DNA of 64,000 nucleotides from Pseudocitrobacter corydidari (GCF_021172065.1 NZ_CP087880.1:2952583-3016582); one strand, 5' to 3'; positions 39,617 through 50,693 are shown, counted from the first letter of the stretch. Made by a program: numbers and translations. Notes: generated from the letters alone by a model not told the origin.

Positions 39617-40176
39617 GTCATCTCCTTATCTGACGAAGGGGTGACCAGTGCGCGAAAGCGAACCCAGTCAAACGCCGGGCCCGGATCGGTTTTGCGCACG
39701 GGCGCGATATCACAGTGTCCTGTCATATTATCGGCGATAGCCGGGTAAATCGTTATCAGCGACTGGGTTAACGCCGCCAGTTGCTGATACTGCGCATCGG
39801 TGTAGGCCAGCGTATCGGTGCCTTCCAGCTCAATGCCTATCGAGAAATCATTGCAGCGCTCGCGGCCCTGATATTCCGACACACCCGCGTGCCAGGCGCG
39901 CTTATCGAAAGGAACATACTGCACAATTTCCCCATCGCGGCGAATCAGACAATGGGCAGAAACGCGCAGGTGAGAAATCTCGGCGAAAAAAGGATGGGCG
40001 TTCGGGTCGAGCGTACCGGTAAACAGTGCATCTATCCATGGGCCGCCAAATTCGCCAGGGGGTAAACTGATATTATGAACAACCAGCAATGACGGGGTTT
40101 CATCGTCCGGGCGGCAGTCAAAGTGTGGCGACGGTACATGACGCGCGCCCACCAGCCAACCCTCATCTAACAACAT
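39613..40176 (-). CDS. ampD: 1,6-anhydro-N-acetylmuramyl-L-alanine amidase AmpD
   Basis: Cytoplasmic zinc amidase that strips the stem peptide from anhydro-muropeptides during cell-wall recycling. It lowers the signal that induces AmpC beta-lactamase where ampR-ampC are present; neither is in this window. The 187-residue protein has zinc ligands His34 (VVHNISLP), His154 and Asp164 ([14 protein letters not shown]) and the catalytic Glu in GIELEGTD. It starts at 40176 behind an AGGAG site and is divergent from nadC across 87 bp. Confidence 0.96.
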   Translation of the reverse strand: MLLDEGWLVGARHVPSPHFDCRPDDETPSLLVVHNISLPPGEFGGPWIDALFTGTLDPNAHPFFAEISHLRVSAHCLIRRDGEIVQYVPFDKRAWHAGVSEYQGRERCNDFSIGIELEGTDTLAYTDAQYQQLAALTQSLITIYPAIADNMTGHCDIAPVRKTDPGPAFDWVRFRALVTPSSDKEMT

Positions 40177-40203
40177 GCTGGATCTCCTTATGTGTGGTGC
40201 TGA

Positions 40204-41157
<954 letters not shown>

Positions 41158-41162
41158 TTCCC

Positions 41163-41205
41163 GCAATCCGGCCTGCCCGCTGCGCAGGCCGGATAAGCCC
41201 ACGCC
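41163..41205. repeat. REP-like element after nadC
   Basis: CAATCCGGCCTGCCCGCTGCGCAGGCCGGATAAGCCC is an imperfect inverted REP unit; the CATCC that follows is a truncated second unit. Confidence 0.65.
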
Positions 41206-41358
41206 ATCCAAAAATTTTCCGCACCCGCTTCCATTTTTAATGTTGTCTTCTGCAACGCAGAAAAACTCTCTGGAAGGCGCTTTCCTGAATTCCTTTTTGC
41301 CCCTCGCGCCCGCTCCGCCTGACTGACACACTCCCGCCATCTCAACCAGGAGTGCATT

Positions 41359-41796
41359 ATGGAAAAGCAAAAAGGATTTACCCTTATCGAGCTGATGGTG
41401 GTGATCGGCATCATCGCCATCTTAAGCGCCATCGGTATCCCGGCGTATCAAAACTACCTGCGCAAAGCCGCGCTCACCGACATGTTGCAAACCTTCGTTC
41501 CCTACCGTACGGCAATTGAATTGTGCGCCCTCGACCACGGCGGGCTGAACAGCTGTGATGGCGGCAGTAACGGTATTCCCTCGCCCACCACCACGCGTTA
41601 TGTCTCTGGCATGAGTATCGCCAAAGGCGTGGTCGTTCTCACCGGCCAGGAGAGCCTGAACGGCCTGTCGGTCACCATGACGCCGGGCTGGGATAACGCC
41701 AACGGCGTGACCGGCTGGACGCGCGTTTGCGCTATCCAGAGCGACAGCGCCCTGCAACAAGCCTGCGAAGATGTCTTCCGCTTCGATGCGCAGTAA
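41359..41796 (+). CDS. ppdD: Type IV pilus major prepilin-like protein PpdD
   Basis: 145-residue type IVa prepilin. The short leader MEKQKG is cut before Phe by prepilin peptidase; the mature start FTLIELMVVIGIIAILSAI is the standard hydrophobic N-terminal helix with Glu5. Cysteines near the end (VCAIQS and QQACED) may form the C-terminal disulfide; two more lie mid-protein. It starts after an AGGAG site. Assembly ATPase and platform genes follow. The prepilin peptidase is not in the window. Confidence 0.94.
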   Translation: MEKQKGFTLIELMVVIGIIAILSAIGIPAYQNYLRKAALTDMLQTFVPYRTAIELCALDHGGLNSCDGGSNGIPSPTTTRYVSGMSIAKGVVVLTGQESLNGLSVTMTPGWDNANGVTGWTRVCAIQSDSALQQACEDVFRFDAQ

Positions 41797-41809
41797 CCCG
41801 GAGGCCGCG

Positions 41810-43195
41810 ATGAATCAGGATCAGTTGCTTGCTCTGTGTAAAAAGCATCACGCCCTGTTGATCGGCAACGATCAGAGCGTGTTAAGCATCGCCGTTGTCG
41901 GTGCGCCGTCGGATGAACTGATGGATGCGCTGCGTTTTGCAACGCAAAAACGCGTCGATATCGAGTGCTGGAGCCAGGAGCGGATGGATAAACATTTGAA
42001 GCTCACGGCAACCGCCAGCCAACCCGCCGCCAATGACGACTCCCGCAGCGCGGTCGATCTGCTGAACCGCTCGCTGGAGCAGGCGTTGCTCCAGCGCGCA
42101 TCAGATATTCATTTTGAACCCGGCGAGCATCACCTGCGTCTCAGGCTGCGCGTCGACGGCGTGCTGCATTTACTGACCACGCTACCGCTTTCACTGGCGG
42201 CAACGCTCACCGCACGTTTAAAGGTGCTGGGCAATCTCGATATTGCCGAACGTCGCATTCCACAGGATGGTCAATTTACCGTGGAGATCGCCGGTCAGTC
42301 CGTCTCTTTTCGCATCGCGACGCTGCCGTGTCGTTACGGTGAAAAGGTAGTTCTGCGCCTGCTGCATAACGTTGAACAGGCGCTGGATATCCATCAACTC
42401 GGCATGAGTGGCGATCAACTGGCGCTGTTCGGCGATGCGCTCAATCAGCCACAGGGGCTGATCCTGGTGACCGGGCCGACGGGCAGCGGTAAAACCGTGA
42501 CGCTGTACAGCGCCCTGCAACGGCGTAATCGCAGCGACGTCAATATTTGCAGCGTGGAAGACCCGGTTGAAATACCCATCGAAGGGCTGAATCAAACGCA
42601 AATCAACCCTCGCGCCGGGCTGACGTTTCAGAGTGTACTACGTGCCCTGCTAAGGCAGGACCCGGATATTGTGATGGTCGGTGAAATTCGCGATGGCGAA
42701 ACGGCGGAAATTGCCATCAAAGCCGCGCAAACCGGGCATCTGGTGCTCTCTACGCTGCACACCAATTCAACCGTTGAAACGCTGGTACGCCTGGAACAAA
42801 TGGGCGTGGCGCGCTGGATGATCTCATCGGCGCTTCAGCTTGTGGTGGCCCAGCGGCTGGTGCGTAAACTGTGCCCGCACTGCCGGGAGAAAAACGGTGT
42901 AGAAGCACCGCTGCCGCACACGCTTTGGCCCCGCGCTTTACCTCACTGGCAGGCGACGGGTTGCCAGCATTGCTATCACGGCTATCTTGGTCGGGCGGCG
43001 ATCTTTGAGATCCTGCCGCTTAACAACGATCTACGCCACGCCATTGCCGCAGGTCGCGGGACCGAAGAACTGGTACAGAAAGCGCGTCTGGCGGGAATGA
43101 CAACCCTGTTCGAGAACGGCTGTATGGCCGTCGAGCGCGGGCTTACCACGCAGGAAGAGTTACTGCGCGTGATGGGGCTTCCGCATGGCAGCTAA
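41810..43195 (+). CDS. hofB: Type IV pilus/T2SS assembly ATPase HofB (GspE/PilB family)
   Basis: Cytoplasmic ATPase that would drive pilus extension. The 461 residues contain Walker A GPTGSGKT, the Asp box VEDPVEIPIEGLNQ, Walker B IVMVGEIRDGETAEIA, the His box STLHTNS and the four-cysteine zinc motif CPHC...CQHC. I start at 41810 with a GGAGG site 13 bp after ppdD; the longer frame overlaps the ppdD end. Its last codons overlap hofC by 11 bp. Confidence 0.95.
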   Translation: MNQDQLLALCKKHHALLIGNDQSVLSIAVVGAPSDELMDALRFATQKRVDIECWSQERMDKHLKLTATASQPAANDDSRSAVDLLNRSLEQALLQRASDIHFEPGEHHLRLRLRVDGVLHLLTTLPLSLAATLTARLKVLGNLDIAERRIPQDGQFTVEIAGQSVSFRIATLPCRYGEKVVLRLLHNVEQALDIHQLGMSGDQLALFGDALNQPQGLILVTGPTGSGKTVTLYSALQRRNRSDVNICSVEDPVEIPIEGLNQTQINPRAGLTFQSVLRALLRQDPDIVMVGEIRDGETAEIAIKAAQTGHLVLSTLHTNSTVETLVRLEQMGVARWMISSALQLVVAQRLVRKLCPHCREKNGVEAPLPHTLWPRALPHWQATGCQHCYHGYLGRAAIFEILPLNNDLRHAIAAGRGTEELVQKARLAGMTTLFENGCMAVERGLTTQEELLRVMGLPHGS

Positions 43196-44387
43196 TCAAC
43201 TCTGGCGCTGGCGCGGCCTGACGCTTCAGGCTGAAGAACGGTACGGAACGCTGTGGGCGCCTAATCGCCCGGAAGCGCTGGTTTCATTGCAGCAGCAGGG
43301 CATCACGGCGCTGACGCTTCGCCGCTGCACCGTCAGGGCCGCATACTGGCAGACAAACTGGCGCTGCGAAATTATTGAACAGCTGGCGACGCTGCTACAT
43401 GCTGGCCTCACGCTCTCGGATGGGCTGGAGATGCTGGCTCGCCAGCATCCCATTGCGCAGTGGCAGGCCCTGCTCGGCACGCTCTCTCAACGGCTGGCGG
43501 AAGGTGTTTCGCTTTCCGACGGGTTACGCCAGTGGCCGGAAGCCTTTCCGCCGCTCTATCTGGCGATGATTCGCACCGGTGAGATAACGGGCAAGTTGGA
43601 TATCTGCTGTCGCGCGCTGGCACAACAACAAAAATCGCAGCAGGCCATGACGCAGAAGGTAAAAAAAGCGCTGCGCTATCCGTGCATCATTTTGCTGCTG
43701 GCTATCGCTGTGGTGGTGGCGATGCTGGGGTTTGTGCTGCCGGAATTCACGGCAATTTATCGCACCTTTAATACGCCGCTGCCCGTGCTCACACAAGTCG
43801 TCATGAACATGGCGGATGCCGTTAAACTGCATTACGGGCTGATTGCGCTGTTCCTGACGCTGCCTTTTCTTCCCGGCATAATACTGAAAAACAATCCGCG
43901 CTGGCAGCGGCTTCAGGCGCGGGTCGCACTTTCACTGCCGGTGATGGGCAATCTGGTTCGCGGGCAGATGCTTAGCCACATTTTTACCGTCCTGTCACTG
44001 ACGCAAAGCGCGGGTATCGCCTTCTTAAAGGGGCTGGAAACCGTCGAGGAAACCGTCACTCAACCGCTCTGGCGGGAAGTCATTAGCAGACTTCATCATG
44101 ACATTTCGCAGGGAAGCCCCATCTGGCAGGCGATGGAAAATAGCCAGGTCTTCACGCCGCTGTGTATTCAACTGGTACGAACCGGGGAAGCGTCCGGCGC
44201 GCTGGACCAGATGCTGCAAAATCTGTCGGACTACCACAGTGAGAAGACGCATCAACTGGCGGAGAATCTAACGTCGCTGCTGGAGCCGATGCTACTGGTA
44301 GTGACAGGCGCCATCATCGGCACGCTGGTCGTGGCGATGTATCTGCCGATATTTCATTTGGGGGATGCGATTAGCGGAGCGGGATAA
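43185..44387 (+). CDS. hofC: Type IV pilus assembly platform protein HofC (GspF/PilC family)
   Basis: 400-residue inner-membrane platform with two copies of the type II secretion F domain (roughly residues 65-190 and 265-385) and three membrane segments (CIILLLAIAVVVAMLGFV; IALFLTLPFLPGIIL; VVTGAIIGTLVVAMYLPIF). Both domains carry the conserved SDGL-type and RTGE(I/A) motifs. The start overlaps hofB, so translation is coupled. ppdD-hofB-hofC is the usual three-gene set. Confidence 0.95.
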   Translation: MAANQLWRWRGLTLQAEERYGTLWAPNRPEALVSLQQQGITALTLRRCTVRAAYWQTNWRCEIIEQLATLLHAGLTLSDGLEMLARQHPIAQWQALLGTLSQRLAEGVSLSDGLRQWPEAFPPLYLAMIRTGEITGKLDICCRALAQQQKSQQAMTQKVKKALRYPCIILLLAIAVVVAMLGFVLPEFTAIYRTFNTPLPVLTQVVMNMADAVKLHYGLIALFLTLPFLPGIILKNNPRWQRLQARVALSLPVMGNLVRGQMLSHIFTVLSLTQSAGIAFLKGLETVEETVTQPLWREVISRLHHDISQGSPIWQAMENSQVFTPLCIQLVRTGEASGALDQMLQNLSDYHSEKTHQLAENLTSLLEPMLLVVTGAIIGTLVVAMYLPIFHLGDAISGAG

Positions 44388-44412
44388 GCGCTGGCGCAGA
44401 AAGCGCCAGCGC
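44388..44412. terminator. Perfect hairpin between convergent hofC and guaC
   Basis: GCGCTGGCGC (44388-44397) and GCGCCAGCGC (44403-44412) form a 10-bp GC stem with an AGAAA loop, starting at the base after the hofC stop. There is no U tract on either side. Confidence 0.5.
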
Positions 44413-44418
44413 GAAGCA

Positions 44419-45462
44419 TTACAGGCTGTTGAACACGCGGTTCTCTTGTTCCTGCACGCGGATAAAGGTGGTGCGTTTGGTCAGCTCTTTCAGGCGAGAA
44501 GCACCGACGTAGGTGCACGCTGAACGCAGGCCGCCAAGGATATCGCGCGCGGTGTTATCTACCGGGCCGCGCAGCGGCAGTTTAACGGTTTTGCCTTCCG
44601 CAGCGCGATACTGAGCAACGCCGCCAACGTGACGATTCATCGCAGATTCAGAGCTCATGCCGTAGAAGAGCATGAATTTTTCACCGTTCTCTTCAACGAT
44701 AGAGCCACCGCTTTCTTCGTGACCTGCCAGCATACCGCCGAGCATCACGAAGTCTGCGCCTCCGCCGAAGGCTTTCGCCACGTCGCCCGGAACCGTACAA
44801 CCGCCATCGCTGACGATTTGGCCGCCCAGGCCGTGCGCTGCATCCGCGCACTCAATAACTGCGGAAAGCTGCGGATAACCGACGCCGGTTTTTACGCGCG
44901 TGGTGCATACGGAACCTGGGCCGATGCCTACTTTTACGATATCCGCACCGGAAAGAATCAGCTCTTCGCACATTTCGCCGGTGACAACGTTACCCGCGCA
45001 GATGGTTTTGGTCGGCCAGGCCTGACGCGCTTTCGCCACGAACTGAACGAAGTGCTCGGAGTAGCCGTTTGCGACGTCAATGCACACGAAGTTCAGCATC
45101 GGGTGCAGCGCCAGAATCTGTTTGGTTTTCTCGAAATCGGCGTCAGAGGTGCCCGTAGACACCATCACGTGTTTCAGAACCTCTTCAGATTCGTTCTGAG
45201 CGAAAACTTTCCAGTCTTCAACGGTATAGTGTTTATGCACTGCCGTCAGAATATCGAAAGACGCCAGCGCTTTTGCCATTGCGAAGGTACCCACGGAATC
45301 CATATTCGCGGCGATAACCGGCACACCGGACCAGCGTTGGCCAGAATGTTTAAAGGTGAATTCGCGTTCCAGTTCAACATCGGAACGGCTTTTAAGAGTA
45401 GAGCGTTTAGGGCGGATAAGAACGTCTTTGAAACCTAATTTCAGATCTTCTTCGATACGCAT
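44419..45462 (-). CDS. guaC: GMP reductase
   Basis: Converts GMP to IMP with NADPH, the route back from guanine to adenine nucleotides. The 347-residue TIM barrel belongs to the IMPDH/GMPR family; the catalytic cysteine is in [18 protein letters not shown], and the phosphate-binding ISDGG-type loop is [11 protein letters not shown]. It starts [14 protein letters not shown] at 45462 behind an AGGAAT leader. It is divergent from coaE; a TATAAT box lies on the minus strand at 45491-45496. Confidence 0.97.
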   Translation of the reverse strand: MRIEEDLKLGFKDVLIRPKRSTLKSRSDVELEREFTFKHSGQRWSGVPVIAANMDSVGTFAMAKALASFDILTAVHKHYTVEDWKVFAQNESEEVLKHVMVSTGTSDADFEKTKQILALHPMLNFVCIDVANGYSEHFVQFVAKARQAWPTKTICAGNVVTGEMCEELILSGADIVKVGIGPGSVCTTRVKTGVGYPQLSAVIECADAAHGLGGQIVSDGGCTVPGDVAKAFGGGADFVMLGGMLAGHEESGGSIVEENGEKFMLFYGMSSESAMNRHVGGVAQYRAAEGKTVKLPLRGPVDNTARDILGGLRSACTYVGASRLKELTKRTTFIRVQEQENRVFNSL

Positions 45463-45490
45463 GTGCGGATTCCTGGGGTTAATGGCATTA

Positions 45491-45496
45491 ATTATA
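45491..45496 (-). promoter_or_regulatory. Candidate -10 box of guaC
   Basis: TATAAT on the minus strand, about 29 bp upstream of the guaC start. The -35 region 17 bp further up (TAACGT) is weak. The divergent coaE leader shares this 228-bp region; TACAAT at 45573-45578 is a candidate -10 for coaE. Confidence 0.4.
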
Positions 45497-45690
45497 AGAG
45501 CACAACTCCAGTAACGTTATCATACGCACTAATCAGGGCTTCGCAAGACTGCGATTTTCACTTTTTTTACGCTACAATCCTATAAATTTACCATTAGTTC
45601 GGTGAACATGAGCGCACGCAAACAGGCGCAAAAGTGTTTTGTTTTTAACCAATTGATTTATCTAATCAATTCTCATCAGGATTCAGAGGA

Positions 45691-46311
45691 ATGGTGTATA
45701 CCGTAGCGTTAACGGGTGGCATTGGCAGTGGCAAAAGTACCGTCGCTGATGCATTTTCTCACCTGGGAATTAACGTTATTGATGCCGATATCCTCGCCCG
45801 TCAGGTTGTCGAACCGGGAACCCCGGCTTTACGTGCCATTGTGGAACACTTTGGCCCTCAAACCCTGACGCCGGATGGCGCCCTTAATCGCCGCGTTTTA
45901 CGCGAGCGCATTTTCGCTAACCCTGATGAAAAAGCCTGGCTTAACGCCCTGCTTCATCCGCTTATTCAGCGGGAAACCCAGCAGCAAATGCAGCAGGCCA
46001 CCTCGCCGTACGTTCTGTGGGTGGTGCCATTGCTGGTAGAAAACAATCTTGCTTCCCGCGCCGATCGCGTGCTGGTGGTGGATGTTACACGCGATACGCA
46101 AATTCTTCGTACCATGCAGCGCGACCAGGTGTCGCGAGAGCATGCTGAGCACATACTTGCCGCCCAGGCGACGCGCGAACAGCGGCTTGCGGTGGCTGAT
46201 GACGTCATTGATAACAACGGCACACCAGAGGCGATTGCTTCGGATGTTGCCCGCCTTCACGCACGCTATCTTGAGCTCGCGGCGCAGGCTGTATCACAGG
46301 AAAAACCTTAA
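45691..46311 (+). CDS. coaE: Dephospho-CoA kinase
   Basis: Last step of coenzyme A synthesis: phosphorylates the 3'-hydroxyl of dephospho-CoA. The 206 residues show P-loop GGIGSGKST (9-17) and the conserved [13 protein letters not shown] and VPLLVENNL stretches. It starts at 45691 behind CAGAGGA. zapD starts within its stop codon (TAATG), so coaE-zapD-yacG form an operon. A small 32-codon frame in the leader overlaps this start (see findings). Confidence 0.97.
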   Translation: MVYTVALTGGIGSGKSTVADAFSHLGINVIDADILARQVVEPGTPALRAIVEHFGPQTLTPDGALNRRVLRERIFANPDEKAWLNALLHPLIQRETQQQMQQATSPYVLWVVPLLVENNLASRADRVLVVDVTRDTQILRTMQRDQVSREHAEHILAAQATREQRLAVADDVIDNNGTPEAIASDVARLHARYLELAAQAVSQEKP

Positions 46312-47054
46312 TGCACACCCACATCCTTTTTGAGCACCCCCTGAACGAAAAAATGCGTACCTGGCTGCGTATTGAGTTTCTCAACCAGCAGCTACACACC
46401 CAGCTACCCATCACGGATCACGCCAGCGCATTACACTTTTTTCGTAATTTAGGGGATTTACTGGATGTGTTTGAACGTGGCGATGTTCGCACAGAGATGC
46501 TCAAAGAGCTGGAGCGCCAGCAACGTAAATTGCAGGCCTGGAATGAAGTACCAGGCGTTGACCAGAGCCGTATTGATGCGGTCCGTCAGCAGTTGAAAAA
46601 CAGCGGCAGCATTCTGATGGCCGCGCCGCGTATCGGTCAGTTCCTGCGCGAAGATCGCCTGATTGCCCTTGTGCGTCAGCGTTTAAGTATTCCCGGCGGC
46701 TGTTGCAGTTTCGATCTGCCCACGCTGCACATGTGGCTGCATGCGCCACAGCAGCAGCGTGATGCGCAGGTAGAAATCTGGCTTGCCAGCCTCGAGCCGC
46801 TGAATCAGGCGCTGGATCTGATCCTCGATCTGGTGCGTAACTCCGCCCCTTTCCGCAAGCAGACCAGCCTCAACGGTTTCTACCAGGATAACGGCGAAGA
46901 TGCCGACCTGCTGCGCTTACAGTTGGATTTGTCCTCACAGCTTTACCCGCAAATTTCCGGGCATAAAAGCCGCTTTGCCATCCGCTTTGTGCCGTTGGAC
47001 AGCGAGAATGGCGTCATTCCTGAACGTCTGGATTTCGAACTGGCTTGTTGCTAA
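46311..47054 (+). CDS. zapD: Cell division protein ZapD (FtsZ-binding)
   Basis: 247-residue cytoplasmic protein that binds the C-terminal tail of FtsZ and bundles its filaments at the Z ring. Recognised by the start [20 protein letters not shown] and the end [23 protein letters not shown], each split from the helical and beta domains between them. It overlaps the coaE stop by one base, and yacG follows by 9 bp. FtsZ itself is encoded about 5.5 kb downstream. Confidence 0.95.
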   Translation: MHTHILFEHPLNEKMRTWLRIEFLNQQLHTQLPITDHASALHFFRNLGDLLDVFERGDVRTEMLKELERQQRKLQAWNEVPGVDQSRIDAVRQQLKNSGSILMAAPRIGQFLREDRLIALVRQRLSIPGGCCSFDLPTLHMWLHAPQQQRDAQVEIWLASLEPLNQALDLILDLVRNSAPFRKQTSLNGFYQDNGEDADLLRLQLDLSSQLYPQISGHKSRFAIRFVPLDSENGVIPERLDFELACC

Positions 47055-47063
47055 GGAGACACT

Positions 47064-47258
47064 ATGTCTGAAGAAACTATCGTTAACTGCCCCACCTGCC
47101 AGAAGCCGGTTGTCTGGGGCGAGCAAAGCCCGTACCGTCCGTTTTGTTCTAAACGCTGCCAGCTGATTGATTTAGGTGAATGGGCGGCAGAAGAGAAACG
47201 CATTCCGAGCGCAGGTGATTTATCTGATAGCGACGACTGGAGTGAAACCCCGCAGTAA
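47064..47258 (+). CDS. yacG: DNA gyrase inhibitor YacG (zinc protein)
   Basis: 64 residues. Four cysteines (CPTCQKP and later FCSKRCQ) bind one zinc ion; the C-terminal acidic tail is flexible. E. coli YacG binds GyrB and blocks DNA binding by gyrase. It starts behind AAGGAGAC as the last gene of coaE-zapD-yacG, just before a REP array, which is itself a preferred gyrase site in E. coli. Confidence 0.94.
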   Translation: MSEETIVNCPTCQKPVVWGEQSPYRPFCSKRCQLIDLGEWAAEEKRIPSAGDLSDSDDWSETPQ

Positions 47259-47266
47259 TTCTGCGA

Positions 47267-47480
47267 TGCCTGATGGCGCTTCGCTTATCAGGCCTACGGC
47301 AATACGCCGATTGTAGGTCGGATATGGCGAAGCCGCATCCGACACCACTGCCGCACTATGCCTGATGGCGCTTCGCTTATCAGGCCTACGGCTATACGCC
47401 GATTGTAGGTCGGATAAGGCGAAGCCGCATCCGACACTTAACGCGCACAATGCCTGACGCGCTTCGCTTATCAGGCCTAC
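47267..47480. repeat. 92-bp tandem REP/BIME array between yacG and mutT
   Basis: Units begin TGCCTGA at 47267, 47359 and 47451, exactly 92 bp apart. Each has TGCCTGATGGCGCTTCGCTT ATCAGGCCTAC plus the inverted GTAGGTCGGAT..GCCGCATCCGACAC arm. The first two copies differ at a few bases; the third stops after its first arm and runs into the end of mutT. Confidence 0.9.
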
Positions 47481-47869
47481 GGGGTTTGTATTAATTTTTC
47501 GATAACTGGGGCATTGGCTGGCGGAAACTCATCGGCAATCAGCGCATTCTGTGCAACCCATCGTCCCGGTTGCCCCTCTTTTCCCCATGGCTCACCCTGC
47601 CAGTTTTCCACCAGCCAGAACCACAGCGTGATATGGCGATCGGGGAACGCGTACTCCAGCTTATCAAACAGCTGCGGTTCGCTGGCGGTAATACCAACTT
47701 CTTCTTCAAGCTCGCGGATCATCGCCTCTTCGGCTGTTTCACCCGCTTCAATTTTACCACCCGGAAATTCCCATTTATTTGCCATGTGAGCATCAGCGGC
47801 GCGTTGGGTAATGTAAATCTCCCCCGCATCGTTGCGAATAATGCCGACGGCGATTTGCAGTATTTTCAT
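47477..47869 (-). CDS. mutT: 8-oxo-dGTP diphosphatase MutT
   Basis: Nudix hydrolase that removes oxidised dGTP and so prevents A:T to C:G changes. The 130-residue protein has the Nudix box GGKIEAGETAEEAMIRELEEE split as usual by G-x5-E-x7-REVEEEVG positions (residues about 37-59). The final residues (IQTP) differ from E. coli and the TAG stop lies inside the last REP arm. It lies downstream of secA, past a strong terminator. Confidence 0.95.
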   Translation of the reverse strand: MKILQIAVGIIRNDAGEIYITQRAADAHMANKWEFPGGKIEAGETAEEAMIRELEEEVGITASEPQLFDKLEYAFPDRHITLWFWLVENWQGEPWGKEGQPGRWVAQNALIADEFPPANAPVIEKLIQTP

Positions 47870-47881
47870 AGTGTCTCATCC

Positions 47882-47911
47882 AAAAAAAAGGCGCAGATCT
47901 CTGCGCCTTTT
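47882..47911 (-). terminator. Strong intrinsic terminator between secA and mutT
   Basis: AAAAGGCGCAG (47886-47896) and CTGCGCCTTTT (47901-47911) form an 11-bp stem with a 4-base loop; on the minus strand T8 follows. It lies after the secA stop and 13 bp before the mutT start. Confidence 0.85.
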
Positions 47912-47927
47912 GCTTTTTTATCAGACC

Positions 47928-50633
47928 TTAGCTCAAACGGCCATGGCACTGTTTGTATTTTTTACCGGAACCACACGGGCACGGATCGTTACGGCCGATT
48001 TTACGTTCGCCCGTTTGTGCTGCCAGTTCCTGTGCCGCCGCAGTGTTCTCGTCCTGGTGGCTAAGCTGCTGCATCTGTGCCAGGCGCTCGGCCTCTTCAC
48101 GACGCTGCTGTTCCATCTCTTCCACTTCTTCCGGCATGCGAACCTGTACTTTGCTGAGCGTGCTGATCACTTCATATTTCAGTGATTCCAGCATCGCCGC
48201 GAACATGGAGAAGGATTCGCGTTTGTACTCCTGCTTCGGATCCTTCTGCGCATAGCCACGCAGGTGGATACCCTGACGCAGGTAGTCCATCGCCGCCAGG
48301 TGCTCTTTCCACAGGGAGTCGAGGGTTTGCAGCATCACGCCTTTTTCGAAGTGACGCATCATCTCAGCACCAACCACTTCTTCTTTACGCTGGTAGACTT
48401 CAACTGCGCTCTGCAGAATACGCTCACGCAGAGTTTCTTCGTGCAGTTCCGGCTCTTTGTCCAGCCATTCGGAGATCGGCAGTTCGAGGTCGAAGTCGTT
48501 TTTCAGACGTTCCTGCAACCCTGGCACGTCCCACATCTCTTCCAGCGACTGCGGCGGAATGTGCGCATCGATGGTTGCTTTAAAGACATCTTCACGGATG
48601 CTGTTGATGGTTTCACTCACATCGCTCACATCCAGCAGTTCATTACGCTGGGTGTAGATGGCGCGACGCTGGTCGTTGGCGACGTCATCGTATTCCAGCA
48701 GCTGTTTACGAATATCGAAGTTGCGGCTTTCAACTTTACGCTGCGCGTTGGCAATCGCTTTGGTCACCCACGGGTGTTCAATAGCTTCGCCTTCTTTCAT
48801 GCCCAGTTTACGCATCATGCCGGAAACACGGTCAGAGGCAAAAATACGCATCAGCGCATCTTCCATCGACAGGTAGAAGCGGGAAGAACCGGCATCACCC
48901 TGACGGCCTGAACGGCCACGCAGCTGGTTATCGATACGGCGAGATTCGTGACGTTCGGTACCAATAATGTGTAAACCACCGGATGCCAGCACGGCATCGT
49001 GGCGAACCTGCCAGTCAGCTTTGATCTGTGCGATCTGTTCCGGCGTTGGATTTTCCAGCTCGGCAACTTCCGCCTGCCAGCTACCACCGAGCACGATATC
49101 GGTACCACGACCCGCCATGTTGGTAGCGATGGTAACCGCTGCCGGATAACCCGCCTGCGCAACAATCGCTGCTTCGTTGGCGTGGAATTTGGCGTTCAGA
49201 ACGTTATGCTTGATACCCGCTTTTACCAGCTCGTTAGAAACCACTTCGGATTTCTCGATGGAGATAGTACCGACCAGCACCGGCTGACCATTGGCAGTAC
49301 GTTCTTTAATGTCCGCAATGATCGCCTGGATTTTTTCCGCTTCGGTCATGTAGACCAGGTCCGGCATGTCTTTACGGATCATCGGACGGTTGGTCGGTAC
49401 CACCACGGTATCCAGCTTGTAGATAGAGCTGAATTCGAAGGCTTCAGTATCTGCGGTACCGGTCATACCGGCCAGTTTTTCGTAAAGACGGAAGTAGTTC
49501 TGGAAGGTGATGGATGCCAGCGTCTGGTTCTCGTTCTGGATTTCCACGCCTTCTTTCGCTTCAACGGCCTGGTGCAGGCCATCGGACCAGCGGCGACCCT
49601 GCATGGTACGGCCCGTATGTTCATCGACGATGATGACTTCGCCATCTTTCACGATGTAGTCAACGTCACGGGTGAACAGCACGTGCGCGCGCAGCGCAGC
49701 GGTAACGTGGTGCATCATCATGATGTTGCCCGGGGAGTACAGCGACTCGCCCTCTTCCATGATGCCTTCTTTAACCAGCAGCTCTTCAATCAGTACCAGA
49801 CCACGTTCAGTCAGGTTAACCTGACGCGCTTTCTCATCAACAGAGAAGTGGCCCTCGCCCTGGAAAGTCTCGGAGTCTTCTTTATCCTGACGAACCAGAT
49901 GCGGAATAATTTTGTTCATTTTCTTATACATTTCCGAGCTGTCTTCAGCCGGGCCGGAAATGATAAGCGGGGTACGCGCTTCATCGATAAGGATGGAGTC
50001 GACCTCATCCACCAGCGCATAGTGCAGTTTACGCTGCACGCGCTCTTCAGGGCTGAACGCCATGTTATCGCGCAGGTAGTCAAAGCCGTATTCGTTGTTG
50101 GTGCCGTAAGTGATGTCGGCTGCGTACGCTTCGCGTTTTGCCGGGGCTGGCAGGCCAGACATATTGATGCCAACGCTCATACCGAGGAATTCGAACAGCG
50201 GACGGTTGTTTTCGGCGTCACGTTGCGCCAGGTAGTCGTTGACGGTCACGACGTGAACGCCTTTACCGGTCAGCGCATTCAGATACGCTGGCAGGGTCGC
50301 AGTCAGAGTTTTACCTTCACCGGTACGCATTTCCGCGATGCAGCGATCGTTAAGGACCATACCACCGAGCAGCTGCACGTCGAAGTGACGCATGCCAAAG
50401 ACGCGTTTACTGGCTTCACGGACGACCGCGAACGCTTCCGGGAGCAGGCTTTCCAGGCTGGCGCCTTTTTCCAGGCGCGCGCGGAATTCCGCGGTTTTGC
50501 CTTTCAGCTCGTCATCGGAGAGTTTTTCCATCTCCGGTTCCATCGCATTAATGACAGCTACCGCTTTGCGCATACGGCGCAGGGTACGGTCGTTACGACT
50601 ACCAAATACTTTCGTTAATAAATTGATTAGCAT
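47928..50633 (-). CDS. secA: Preprotein translocase ATPase SecA
   Basis: Motor that pushes unfolded proteins through SecYEG. The 901 residues carry Walker [11 protein letters not shown], the DEAD-like [13 protein letters not shown], the preprotein cross-linking domain, second nucleotide-binding domain ([13 protein letters not shown]), helical scaffold, and the C-terminal zinc motif [14 protein letters not shown]. It follows secM by 60 bp; the intergenic RNA contains a small CCGC/GCGG hairpin near the secA ribosome site. SecM stalling is expected to control its translation. Confidence 0.97.
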   Translation of the reverse strand: MLINLLTKVFGSRNDRTLRRMRKAVAVINAMEPEMEKLSDDELKGKTAEFRARLEKGASLESLLPEAFAVVREASKRVFGMRHFDVQLLGGMVLNDRCIAEMRTGEGKTLTATLPAYLNALTGKGVHVVTVNDYLAQRDAENNRPLFEFLGMSVGINMSGLPAPAKREAYAADITYGTNNEYGFDYLRDNMAFSPEERVQRKLHYALVDEVDSILIDEARTPLIISGPAEDSSEMYKKMNKIIPHLVRQDKEDSETFQGEGHFSVDEKARQVNLTERGLVLIEELLVKEGIMEEGESLYSPGNIMMMHHVTAALRAHVLFTRDVDYIVKDGEVIIVDEHTGRTMQGRRWSDGLHQAVEAKEGVEIQNENQTLASITFQNYFRLYEKLAGMTGTADTEAFEFSSIYKLDTVVVPTNRPMIRKDMPDLVYMTEAEKIQAIIADIKERTANGQPVLVGTISIEKSEVVSNELVKAGIKHNVLNAKFHANEAAIVAQAGYPAAVTIATNMAGRGTDIVLGGSWQAEVAELENPTPEQIAQIKADWQVRHDAVLASGGLHIIGTERHESRRIDNQLRGRSGRQGDAGSSRFYLSMEDALMRIFASDRVSGMMRKLGMKEGEAIEHPWVTKAIANAQRKVESRNFDIRKQLLEYDDVANDQRRAIYTQRNELLDVSDVSETINSIREDVFKATIDAHIPPQSLEEMWDVPGLQERLKNDFDLELPISEWLDKEPELHEETLRERILQSAVEVYQRKEEVVGAEMMRHFEKGVMLQTLDSLWKEHLAAMDYLRQGIHLRGYAQKDPKQEYKRESFSMFAAMLESLKYEVISTLSKVQVRMPEEVEEMEQQRREEAERLAQMQQLSHQDENTAAAQELAAQTGERKIGRNDPCPCGSGKKYKQCHGRLS

Positions 50634-50693
50634 AATAAAATCTCAAACGCCCCGCTTTGCGGAGTCAGGAAAATAAAAGAAAGACGACTATTT

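Noticed and set aside
45612..45632. PurR operator upstream of coaE
   Set aside because: ACGCAAAC matches the left half-site but the right half does not match; probably chance.
47267..47480. CRISPR-like regular repeats between yacG and mutT
   Set aside because: The repeats are long imperfect inverted REP units without unique spacers, and there are no cas genes.
48999..50618. 539-codon open frame antisense to secA
   Set aside because: SecA is intact and covers it; no independent support.
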